From contig JAPPFP010000010.1 of NCBI GenBank assembly GCA_028877275.1, positions 255,640 to 319,639 of the forward strand: DNA of 64,000 bases. Reading direction: 5' to 3'. This DNA comes from Acidobacteriota bacterium. GTDB taxonomy: Bacteria; Acidobacteriota; Thermoanaerobaculia; Multivoradales; Multivoraceae. The translations under genes were made by a program, and so were the position numbers. Of the stretch, positions 45,704-52,955 are shown piece after piece; the stretch's first letter is position 1; each line of letters opens with the position of its first letter. The notes beneath the pieces were generated by a model. The model made no database searches. It was not told the origin of the DNA and saw only the letters and a list, made by a program, of their open reading frames with translations.

Positions 45704-46917
45704 TCACCGTCGTCCTCGGGGTGACGATGTTCACCGTCGTCATCCTCGCCCTGGTCACGGTCCTGATGCAGGCCAAGGCCCGGCTCGTCGCCGGCGGCGA
45801 GGTGTCGATCCTGATCAACGAGGAGAAGACGCTGGCCGCCGCCACCGGCGGCACCCTGCTCGGCACCCTGGCCGAGCACCAGATCTTCATTCCCTCCGCG
45901 TGCGGCGGCCAGGGCACCTGCGGCGTTTGCACCGTCGACGTGTTCGAGGGCGGCGGCGCCATGCTGCCGACCGAGAAGACCCACATCAGCCGCCGCGAGG
46001 CCCGCGAGGGATGCCGCCTGAGCTGCCAGGTCAAGATCAAGGAGGACATGAAGATCGGCATCCCGGTCGAGGTTTTCGGGGTCAAGAAGTGGCAGTGCAA
46101 GGTCCGCTCCAACGAGAACGTCGCGACGTTCATCAAGGAACTCGTGCTGGAACTTCCGGAAGGCGAGGAAGTGCCCTTCCGCGCCGGCGGTTACATCCAG
46201 ATCGAGTGCCCACCGCACGTCGTCAACTACAGCGACTTCGCCATCGAGGACGAGTACCACGACGACTGGGACCGCTTCAAGATTTGGGACCTGGTGTCCA
46301 AAGTCGACGAGACCGTGATCCGGGCCTACTCGATGGCGAACTACCCGGAGGAGAAGGGCGTCATCATGCTGAACGTCCGCGTGGCGACGCCGCCGCCGCG
46401 CGAGATGGAGCTGCCGCCCGGCCAGATGTCGTCCTACATCTTCAACCTGAAGCCCGGCGACGACGTGACGATCGCCGGTCCCTTCGGCGAGTTCTTCGCC
46501 AAGGACACGGAGGCCGAGATGGTGTTCGTCGGCGGTGGCGCCGGCATGGCGCCCATGCGCTCCCACATCTTCGACCAGTTCCGCCGCATCCACACGAACC
46601 GCAAGGTGTCCTTCTGGTACGGCGCCCGTTCCTACCGCGAGGCCTTCTACATCGACCACTTCGACCGGATTGCGGAGGAGAACCCCAACTTCACCTGGCA
46701 CCTCGCCCTCTCCGACCCGCTCGAGGAAGACAACTGGGACGGCTACACCGGCTTCATCCACCAGGTCCTCTACGACAACTACCTCAAGGACCACCCCGCC
46801 CCGGAAGACGTCGAGTACTACCTCTGCGGCCCTCCCCTGATGCTCCAGGCCTGCATGAAGATGCTCGACGACCTCGGCGTCGAACCCGAGAACATCGCCT
46901 TCGACGACTTCGGCTAG
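45700..46917 (+). CDS. nqrF: Na+-translocating NADH:quinone reductase subunit F
   Basis: 405 aa. An N-terminal membrane helix (~1-24) is followed by a plant-type [2Fe-2S] ferredoxin domain with Cys68, Cys74, Cys77 and Cys109. An FAD-binding reductase domain then includes [11 protein letters not shown] and GPFGEFF. The NADH domain has [16 protein letters not shown] and [17 protein letters not shown]. It is the electron entry subunit that oxidises NADH. The GTG start overlaps the nqrE stop. Element copy A follows within 50 bp. Confidence 0.95.
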   Translation: MITVVLGVTMFTVVILALVTVLMQAKARLVAGGEVSILINEEKTLAAATGGTLLGTLAEHQIFIPSACGGQGTCGVCTVDVFEGGGAMLPTEKTHISRREAREGCRLSCQVKIKEDMKIGIPVEVFGVKKWQCKVRSNENVATFIKELVLELPEGEEVPFRAGGYIQIECPPHVVNYSDFAIEDEYHDDWDRFKIWDLVSKVDETVIRAYSMANYPEEKGVIMLNVRVATPPPREMELPPGQMSSYIFNLKPGDDVTIAGPFGEFFAKDTEAEMVFVGGGAGMAPMRSHIFDQFRRIHTNRKVSFWYGARSYREAFYIDHFDRIAEENPNFTWHLALSDPLEEDNWDGYTGFIHQVLYDNYLKDHPAPEDVEYYLCGPPLMLQACMKMLDDLGVEPENIAFDDFG

Positions 46918-46964
46918 GCCTGGGAATGCGCGAATGCGCACGGCTGAGAGCGTTGGTGGTACCC

Positions 46965-47141
46965 GCCCGGCGCGTGTCCGGGGGGAGGGGTCCCAGGTGC
47001 CGCTCCCGCTTTGTGGGAAGACGGAAAGGGGTGCGCTCGCTGCACTCCGCTCGCTTCGGGTGGTCGGTGCATGCGGTCACGACGCAGGAAGTCGCTCGCT
47101 GCGAGCCACCTGGGACCCCTCCCCCCGGACCCGCGCCGGGC
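46965..47141. repeat. Palindrome-ended interspersed element, copy A (plus orientation)
   Basis: About 177 bp in the 278-bp gap between nqrF and apbE. The ends form an inverted repeat: 46965-46999 against 47107-47141, 35 bp with one mismatch, core GGGGGGAGGGGTCCCAGGTG. The 107-bp interior contains CACTCCGCTCGCTTCGGGTG. A second copy lies in opposite orientation at 48318-48501 on the far side of apbE; interiors share about 36 bases with few changes plus GTCGCTCGCT at the same spacing. No transposase gene is nearby, so it resembles a MITE- or REPIN-like non-autonomous repeat. It could also act as an RNA hairpin or terminator. Confidence 0.75.
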
Positions 47142-47195
47142 TGGACGACATCTTGCCGCCGATTCGCAGCGTCTCCGCGAGAGTCGTCTCGGTCG

Positions 47196-48272
47196 ATGTG
47201 GGGACAGCGGCGAAACTGGTTGGTGCCGGTGGTCCTCGCGGGCCTCGCGATCGGTTGTGGACAAGCTTCCGAAGAAGTCGTGCTGCACGGGCCAACGATG
47301 GGCACCTACTTTCGGGTGCGCGCGATCGCGGACACGGGAGACAGTGAGGCGATCAGGGCCCTGGTCGGGCAACGACTCGAAGGGGTGGACCGGGCAATGT
47401 CGACCTATCGGGCCGACTCGGAGATCTCACACTTCAATCGGCTTGCGGCTGGCGAGTCCTTCGTGTTCGCAGAGGAGACCTGGGCAGTCCTGGAACTCGC
47501 CTGGCGGGTGCGCGAGGAGAGCAACGGCGCGTTCGACCCAACAGTGGGGCCCCTCGTCGACGCCTGGGGTTTCGGAGCGCCCGGACGCAGTGGGGAGCCG
47601 ACGCCTCCTCTCGATGATCGCCTAGTGGAGCTGCGTCGGGCGGTCGGCGCGATCGAGCTGGCATCTGAGGGCCACCGAGTTCTCAAGCGCGAAGACGGAG
47701 CAGCTCTCGACTTGTCCGCTATCGCCAAGGGTTGGGCAGTCGATAGCGTTTCTGAGGCTCTGCTCAAAGCCGGTTACACCAACCACCTCGTAGAGGTCGG
47801 CGGCGAGGTGCGCACCGCCGGAAGCAGCCCAGCGGGCGACCCGTGGCGCATCGCGATTGAACGGCCACCCGTTCGAGTGACCGATCCCGCGCCAATAAGC
47901 GCCCCGGCATCCGCAACGGCGGAGGCCCAACGAGCCGGACCCCAGCGGGTCCTCCTCTTCACCGACGGATCCCTGGCGACCTCGGGCGACTACCGAAACT
48001 ACTGGGAGCGTGATGGCGTCCGCTACTCCCACACGATCGACCCCCGCACCGGCCGGCCGGTTGAACACGCCCTAGCCTCGGCAAGCGTCTTTCACCCAAG
48101 CTGCGCCGTCGCCGACGCCTACGCCACAGCTCTGATGGTTCTCGGCCCTGAGGACGGCCTAGCTTGGGCGGACGAGAACAACATCGCCGCCCTGCTCCTT
48201 GTCTACCGCGAGGACTCGCTCGAAGAACTCCCGAGCGCTGCTTTCCGCAACCGGCTAGAAACCGGCAACTAG
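47196..48272 (+). CDS. apbE: FAD:protein FMN transferase (ApbE), lipoprotein
   Basis: 358 aa. It attaches FMN to threonines of NqrB and NqrC. A signal peptide with lipobox LAIGC (Cys21) is followed by HGPTMGTYFRVRAIAD, the Mg/FAD-binding DLSAIAKGWAVDSV, SGDYRNYWERDGVRYSHTIDPRTGRPV and the C-terminal VADAYATALMVLG with a metal-binding Asp. An extra ~20-residue Pro/Ala-rich insert (TDPAPISAPASATAEAQR) interrupts the usual strand region. Codon use appears less GC-rich at third positions than in the nqr genes, judged by eye. It lies between two inverted copies of the same repeat element. Confidence 0.92.
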   Translation: MWGQRRNWLVPVVLAGLAIGCGQASEEVVLHGPTMGTYFRVRAIADTGDSEAIRALVGQRLEGVDRAMSTYRADSEISHFNRLAAGESFVFAEETWAVLELAWRVREESNGAFDPTVGPLVDAWGFGAPGRSGEPTPPLDDRLVELRRAVGAIELASEGHRVLKREDGAALDLSAIAKGWAVDSVSEALLKAGYTNHLVEVGGEVRTAGSSPAGDPWRIAIERPPVRVTDPAPISAPASATAEAQRAGPQRVLLFTDGSLATSGDYRNYWERDGVRYSHTIDPRTGRPVEHALASASVFHPSCAVADAYATALMVLGPEDGLAWADENNIAALLLVYREDSLEELPSAAFRNRLETGN

Positions 48273-48317
48273 CAGCTCTCTCACGCAGCGTGACGAGCCG
48301 GGCAGCCCGACGCCGTC

Positions 48318-48501
48318 CCGCCGGTCCGGGGTCCCGTGGGGGGAGGGTCCCAGCGGACTCGAAGCGAGCGACGCCCGGCACCCTTACATCAAACGACGAC
48401 CAACCGAAGCGAGCGGAGTGGAGTGCGCGCAGACTTCCCGTCCTCTCCGAAAGCGCGCACGGCCGATGGGACCCTCCCCCCACGGGACCGCGGACCGGCG
48501 G
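48318..48501. repeat. Palindrome-ended interspersed element, copy B (inverted relative to copy A)
   Basis: About 184 bp in the 275-bp gap between apbE and nqrM. Its ends 48318-48352 and 48467-48501 form a 35-bp inverted repeat with one mismatch (core GTGGGGGGAGGGTCCCA). Read on the minus strand, its interior aligns with copy A: TCCGCTCGCTTCGG followed 24 nt beyond TGGTCG by GTCGCTCGC, with the same spacing in both copies. The outer arms differ in sequence between copies but share GGGGGAGGG(G)TCCCA. Together with copy A it brackets apbE in inverted orientation. Confidence 0.75.
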
Positions 48502-48547
48502 GTGCTACGTCGACCCAGCCCCGCGCCGGTAGACTTCCCCGCGAGTC

Positions 48548-48730
48548 ATGGCGGTCCTGTTTCTCACGATCACTGTCATCGCCGCTTCGGTGATTCTCAT
48601 GGCGGTCGGCGTGCTGTTGAACGGGCGCTGTCTGCGGGGTTCCTGCGGGGGGCCGGACGTGCTGGGGCCGGACGGTGAGCCGCTGAGTTGCTCCAACTGC
48701 CCGCTGCGCCGTGCGCGGGAGGAAACCTGA
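48548..48730 (+). CDS. nqrM: Na+-NQR maturation protein NqrM
   Basis: 60 aa. One membrane helix (~4-24, LFLTITVIAASVILMAVGVLL) is followed by Cys28, GSCGG with Cys33, and the pair Cys48-x-x-Cys51. This matches NqrM (formerly DUF539), which is needed to insert the Fe centre between NqrD and NqrE. A TAGACT hexamer lies at 48530-48535, 12 nt before the ATG, so the gene may have its own promoter. It is separated from the nqr genes by apbE and element copies A and B. Its end overlaps the next reading frame. Confidence 0.88.
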   Translation: MAVLFLTITVIAASVILMAVGVLLNGRCLRGSCGGPDVLGPDGEPLSCSNCPLRRAREET

Positions 48731-50919
48731 TCGTCACCGAGGGCGCCGCTGAGCGCCCGATCCAGATTACGCATCACGGCGAATCGCTGCCGTTCTCCCG
48801 CGGGTTGCTCGCGCGCAGCCTGTACGCCACCGGACTCGACTTCGACCGGGCCTACCGGCGGGTGGAACAACTGCAGCGACAGTTGCAGCACGAAGGCACG
48901 GCGAGCCTCGAGAAGCGGCGCCTCGCCCGGCGGATCGCTGACTTTCTGGAGGCGGAAGAGGGGCCCGACACGGCCGGTCGCTACCGGTTGATCCGGCGCC
49001 TGCGACGGCTTCCCAAACCACTGATCCTCTACATCGGCGGCGCCGGAGGCACCGGCAAGTCGACACTTGCCCTCGACCTGGCGCCGCAGCTCCGCATCTA
49101 CCGGATCAACGCCACCGACACGGTGCGTCAGGTGATGCGGATGGTGTTCGCCCCGGCGATCCTGCCGGCGCTCCACGTCTCGAGCTACGAGGCGGCAACG
49201 GACCCCTCCGCCGAGCTTGCTCCGGGAACCACGAATCCACAACTCGCCACGCTCGAAGAACAGGCGACCAGGGTGTGCGTCGGCGTGCGTGCCGTGGTCG
49301 AACGGGCGATCGCCGAGAACATCAGCCTCGTCGTCGAGGGAGTCCACCTCCTGCCGGGACTGGTTCCCTTCACCGATCTGGAGGGCGAGGCATACCAGTT
49401 CTTCGTCGTGCTCTCCACGCCGGACGAGGAGGTTCACCGAAGTCACTTTCTGGCTCGGGAGACCTTCGCCGGCAGGAGGTCGAGCCGTCACCTGGATCAC
49501 TTCACGGTGATTCGCGAACAGCAGGACCGCCTCCTGCACCTGGCCGGAGAGGCCGATATCCCGATTCTGGACACGACGGACCGGGAACAGTCGCTCTCGA
49601 CGGCCATTGCCCTGCTCGGACAGAGCCTCTCCCAGCGCCTGCCCTGGCTGACCCAGGCGTCGGTCGGGTCGCTTGGCGAGCGGCGCGCTCCGGCCGTGCT
49701 CCTGGTGATCGACGGACTACCCGACCGGCCCCTGCGCTCGCTCGGGGCACGGACGCCCCTGGAGGCCGCTCGCACACCGACTCTGGACCGGCTGGCCCGG
49801 GAGGGCGTCAGCGGTCTGGCCGACCCGGTGGCGCCCGGCGTCGTGCCGGATACGGCCTCGGGCAATCTCGCGCTGTTCGCCCAGTCACCGCGGGTGATGA
49901 CCCGCGGACCGATCGAGGCGCTTGGCGCCGGCCTCAAGCTGAAGGCGGGCACGATCGCCATTCGGGGCAACTTCGCCACCCTCGATGAACGTGGCAGCGT
50001 CGTCGACCGCCGCGCCGGCCGTATCCGGGAGGACGCGAAGAAGCTGGCGAAGGCGATCGACAAGCTCGACCTTCCCGCTTCCGACCGGGTCAAGGTGCGG
50101 GTGCGGGCGACGACCGAGCATCGGCTCGCGATCACGCTGCGCGGAGAGGGACTGACTTCGGCCATCCAGGGCTCCGACCCGGGCGAAGGGGCTCCATCCG
50201 GGCCGCCCCTGGCGCCGCGACCCCTTGATCCCAACGACGACAGCGCCGAACGAACCGCCCGCGTCCTCGCCCTGTTCGAGCAGGAGGCCCGGCGGGTTCT
50301 GGCCCGGCATCCGGTGAACGAGAAACGCAGGGAGAACGGCAAGCTGGAGGCCAATGCCGTCCTGACTCGCGGCGTGGGCCGGGTACACCGCCTGCTTCCC
50401 CTGGAGCCCGCCGGGCTGCCGCTCGAAGCTGCCTGCATCGGCGGCGACCGGACCGTGATGGGCATTGCCTCGGCGCTCGGCGCTTCCGTCATCCACCGTC
50501 GCGGGATGACGGCGAACGTGGACACGGACCTCTCGCTCAAGTTCGACTGCGTCCTGGAGGCGCTCGAGGAGCACGACCTGGTGATGGTCCACGTCAAGGG
50601 CGCCGACATCGCGGCCCACGACCGCCGCCCCGATCTGAAGGTCGCCTTCCTGGAACGGCTTGACCGCGAATTCGGGACCCTGCTCGACCGCCTGGAGCAA
50701 CCCGTCCGGGTCGCGGTGACCGCCGATCACGCCACCCTGTCGGAATTGGGCGCGCATGGCGCCGATCCCGTGCCGGTGCTGATCTGGGGTGAAGGGATTG
50801 CACCTGACGGCGTCACCACCTACGGCGAGCGCGCCGCGGGTACCGGCAGGCTGAGCCGATTCCCGCTCCAACTCCTGATCGAGCGACTCTTCGAGCAGTA
50901 CGGCGGCGAGGCGTCCTGA
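48688..50919 (+). CDS. Fusion: 2-phosphoglycerate kinase-like domain plus archaeal-type (2,3-BPG-independent) phosphoglycerate mutase
   Basis: 743 aa by the TTG start at 48688. That TTG overlaps nqrM by 43 bp. A CTG at 48727 would give a CTGA overlap with the nqrM stop and starts right at the first conserved strand, so the start is uncertain. N-terminal half: an ATP-cone-like region (LPFSRGLLARSLYATG, ~35-50), then the P-loop GGAGGTGKST (117-126) and NATDTVRQVMR...ALHVSSYEA, as in 2-phosphoglycerate kinase (COG2074), which makes 2,3-bisphosphoglycerate from 2-phosphoglycerate. C-terminal half (~333-743): VLLVIDGLPDRPLRSLGARTP, MVHVKGADIAAHDRR and VTADHATLSELGAHGADPVPVL, the archaeal ApgM (COG3635) alkaline-phosphatase fold with its metal ligands. 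The usual nucleophile motif PGSDTAHL reads PDTASGNL here. I do not know this fusion as a described protein. Confidence 0.82.
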   Translation: MLQLPAAPCAGGNLIVTEGAAERPIQITHHGESLPFSRGLLARSLYATGLDFDRAYRRVEQLQRQLQHEGTASLEKRRLARRIADFLEAEEGPDTAGRYRLIRRLRRLPKPLILYIGGAGGTGKSTLALDLAPQLRIYRINATDTVRQVMRMVFAPAILPALHVSSYEAATDPSAELAPGTTNPQLATLEEQATRVCVGVRAVVERAIAENISLVVEGVHLLPGLVPFTDLEGEAYQFFVVLSTPDEEVHRSHFLARETFAGRRSSRHLDHFTVIREQQDRLLHLAGEADIPILDTTDREQSLSTAIALLGQSLSQRLPWLTQASVGSLGERRAPAVLLVIDGLPDRPLRSLGARTPLEAARTPTLDRLAREGVSGLADPVAPGVVPDTASGNLALFAQSPRVMTRGPIEALGAGLKLKAGTIAIRGNFATLDERGSVVDRRAGRIREDAKKLAKAIDKLDLPASDRVKVRVRATTEHRLAITLRGEGLTSAIQGSDPGEGAPSGPPLAPRPLDPNDDSAERTARVLALFEQEARRVLARHPVNEKRRENGKLEANAVLTRGVGRVHRLLPLEPAGLPLEAACIGGDRTVMGIASALGASVIHRRGMTANVDTDLSLKFDCVLEALEEHDLVMVHVKGADIAAHDRRPDLKVAFLERLDREFGTLLDRLEQPVRVAVTADHATLSELGAHGADPVPVLIWGEGIAPDGVTTYGERAAGTGRLSRFPLQLLIERLFEQYGGEAS

Positions 50920-51438
50920 GTGGCGAAGAGAATCGAACGCCCGGTCCAGCGACGCGCCGACCTCCCCAGCGGCCGCGGTTTCGCCTGCGTTGCCCTCGAC
51001 CGCCCGTCCGATCCGGTGAATGTCGGCCACGTGCTGCGCGCCGCGCTCTGCTTCCAGGCTCGCATGATCATCCTTGGCCAGGCCTCCGGAGACATCGACA
51101 TCCGCAGGCTGCCCACCGACCCGACGAGAGCCTACCGGCACGTTCCGGTGCTCGAGGTCGACGACCTGCTGGCGGCGGCGCCGCGCGATGCGGACCTGGT
51201 CGCGGTAGAGATCGTGCCGGAGGCGGTTCCACTCCCCGGCTTCGCCCATCCGGAGCGGGCTTGCTACGTGTTCGGGCCGGAGAGCGGTTCGATCTCCGAT
51301 GGCATCCTGTCTCGTTGCAAGCACCATGTACGCGTACCGACCGCCGTGTCGCTCAACCTGGGGATGACGGTCGGCCTCGTGCTCTACGATCGACTGGCCG
51401 ACCGCTGGCGGAAGGCCACGGCGCACGACGCAGGCTGA
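50920..51438 (+). CDS. SpoU/TrmH-family RNA 2'-O-methyltransferase
   Basis: 172 aa, a minimal SPOUT methyltransferase without an N-terminal substrate-binding domain. Motif 1 is DRPSDPVNVGHVLRAALCF, motif 2 CYVFGPESGSISDGIL and motif 3 PTAVSLNLGMTVGLVLYD, which together form the trefoil-knot SAM site. The RNA target (tRNA or rRNA) cannot be read. The GTG start directly follows the stop of the fusion gene, so the two are co-transcribed. It is convergent with the unknown gene at 51440 (one base between the stops). Confidence 0.87.
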   Translation: MAKRIERPVQRRADLPSGRGFACVALDRPSDPVNVGHVLRAALCFQARMIILGQASGDIDIRRLPTDPTRAYRHVPVLEVDDLLAAAPRDADLVAVEIVPEAVPLPGFAHPERACYVFGPESGSISDGILSRCKHHVRVPTAVSLNLGMTVGLVLYDRLADRWRKATAHDAG

Positions 51439-51439
51439 G

Positions 51440-52117
51440 TCAACCGGAACGGGGAGACGGCTGGGACCGCTCCGCGAACAGCGACAGGAGCGGCAGACCC
51501 AGGCGCTCCCGCACCAGCCTGCGGACCATGCGCCGCCGGAGATCCGCCAGGCGTTCCGGGTCGACGCGGCTTGCCATCCTTCCGAGCGCCGCCTCGGCCT
51601 CGGCCGCGACCGTTTCCTTCTCCGGCAGCGGTAGAAGCTCGAACGCGCGGTCCACGAGTTCGCGGTCCAGACCGACCAGGCGGTCCTCGACGGCCGGCGC
51701 GGAACCCTGAAGCTCAAGCAGCCGTTTCCGCCATCTCTCCAGATCGACGGTTGCGGGAGGGATCGAGTCAGCCAGGGCCTGAAGCCGGGCCCGCACGTCG
51801 ATGGCGGCCGGCCTGGGCTGCCGCGCCGAAGCTCCTCCGAGTTCCCGGTACTCCGCCCACGCCTTCTCCACCGCCGGCCGGCAGTAGCGCAGGCTGTTCA
51901 CCTTCCGCTGTCGCGCGGCCGGTGAGGCCACCTGCCGCTCGGCGCGGCGCTCGAAGGCCAGACGGATGCTCTCCAGGACGAGAGAGAGGGGCACGCCTTC
52001 CCGGCGCCAGCGGTCCGCCAGGCGCCAGTCGGCCGGGCTCAGGAGCAACGGAGCGCCCCGCAACCGGATGAACTCCTCCTCGATCGTCTCGAAGTACTCC
52101 CGGTCGGCTTTCACCAC
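51440..52117 (-). CDS. Conserved hypothetical protein, helical
   Basis: 225 aa, strongly helical and charged, with no signal peptide or membrane segment. The N-terminal block has IEEEFIRLRGAPLLLSPADW followed by a helix, GVPLSLVLESIRLAFERR and VNSLRYCRPAVEKAW. The C-terminal half is Arg/Leu/Glu-rich and could form long helices. I cannot assign a function; the SPADW...GVPL pattern recalls helix-turn-helix-like helical domains, but this is not decisive. It is the last gene of the htrA-to-birA operon, 6 bp after birA. Confidence 0.7.
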   Translation of the reverse strand: MVKADREYFETIEEEFIRLRGAPLLLSPADWRLADRWRREGVPLSLVLESIRLAFERRAERQVASPAARQRKVNSLRYCRPAVEKAWAEYRELGGASARQPRPAAIDVRARLQALADSIPPATVDLERWRKRLLELQGSAPAVEDRLVGLDRELVDRAFELLPLPEKETVAAEAEAALGRMASRVDPERLADLRRRMVRRLVRERLGLPLLSLFAERSQPSPRSG

Positions 52118-52123
52118 GGGCTG

Positions 52124-52942
52124 CTATGCCTCGATGATCTCGCCCGAGGCGATGGTGCGGAGACCGAAGGCGGTCCGCAGTCGAAACCGGCCACCCTGAT
52201 CGAAACCGGCGAACTGTCCCGCGAGCGTTTCGTCGCCGACGCGGCAACTTATCTCGTCGCCCTCACGGTGAACCGTGCAGGCACGGTAGGCGTCCAGCGT
52301 GTAGTCCAGGTCCCCGCAGTGACCCAACTCGCGTTCCAGGGACCCGGCAAGCCGTTCGACCACGACCGCCCGCGACGGCTGCGCTCCTGTCTCCAGTACA
52401 AGCGACGTTGACACCGGAGTCGGAAGCTCCGTGCCGGCGCCAAAGTCGTAGTTCACGCCGAAGCCGATCACGGCGACCATCTCGCCATCGCTGCCGGCCA
52501 CGGTCTCGATCAGGATGCCGGCGATCTTCCGGCCGCCGACGAGCACGTCGTTGGGCCACTTGAGCAGCGCCTCGCCATCGATCAGCGTCGCCACGGCCCG
52601 GCAAACGCCGACTCCGACCAGCAGCGGCAGGGTGCCCAGCTCGTCCTCCAGCGGCCCCTGGCCAACGGGCAACGGCTGCAACCAGGTGCAGTAGAGCCCG
52701 CGGCCGGCCGAGCTGACCCAGGAGCGACCCTGGCGGCCCCTGCCCGCGGTCTGCTCGTGCGCGACCACGAACGCCGGGCGCGGTGTCGCCGCCTCCTCGA
52801 AGAACCGGTCGACAAGGCTCTTGACGAACCGGTTGGTCGAGTCGACGGTGTCCATGAGCACCACGTTCTCGGGCAGGCGCCGGAACCGCGAACGGAGTTC
52901 GCTTGCGAGCTGGTCAAAGTCTCGGCAGGGGTCCACCGTCAT
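52124..52942 (-). CDS. birA: Biotin--[acetyl-CoA-carboxylase] ligase
   Basis: 272 aa, catalytic domain only. The biotinyl-AMP loop AGRGRQGRSWVSSAGRG and the KWPNDVLVGGRKIAGILIE motif are intact. The C-terminal domain contains GDETLAGQFAGFDQGG. No N-terminal helix-turn-helix is present, so it should not repress the biotin operon. The ATG 52942 begins the domain; the longer frame upstream has no family similarity. It lies 13 bp after valS on the same strand. Confidence 0.93.
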   Translation of the reverse strand: MTVDPCRDFDQLASELRSRFRRLPENVVLMDTVDSTNRFVKSLVDRFFEEAATPRPAFVVAHEQTAGRGRQGRSWVSSAGRGLYCTWLQPLPVGQGPLEDELGTLPLLVGVGVCRAVATLIDGEALLKWPNDVLVGGRKIAGILIETVAGSDGEMVAVIGFGVNYDFGAGTELPTPVSTSLVLETGAQPSRAVVVERLAGSLERELGHCGDLDYTLDAYRACTVHREGDEISCRVGDETLAGQFAGFDQGGRFRLRTAFGLRTIASGEIIEA

Positions 52943-52955
52943 CGGGAGGCGAAGC

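Noticed and set aside
45900..47195. apbE read as one frame starting inside nqrF
   Set aside because: The frame is open by chance through nqrF and element copy A. The lipoprotein signal peptide begins at the ATG at 47196.
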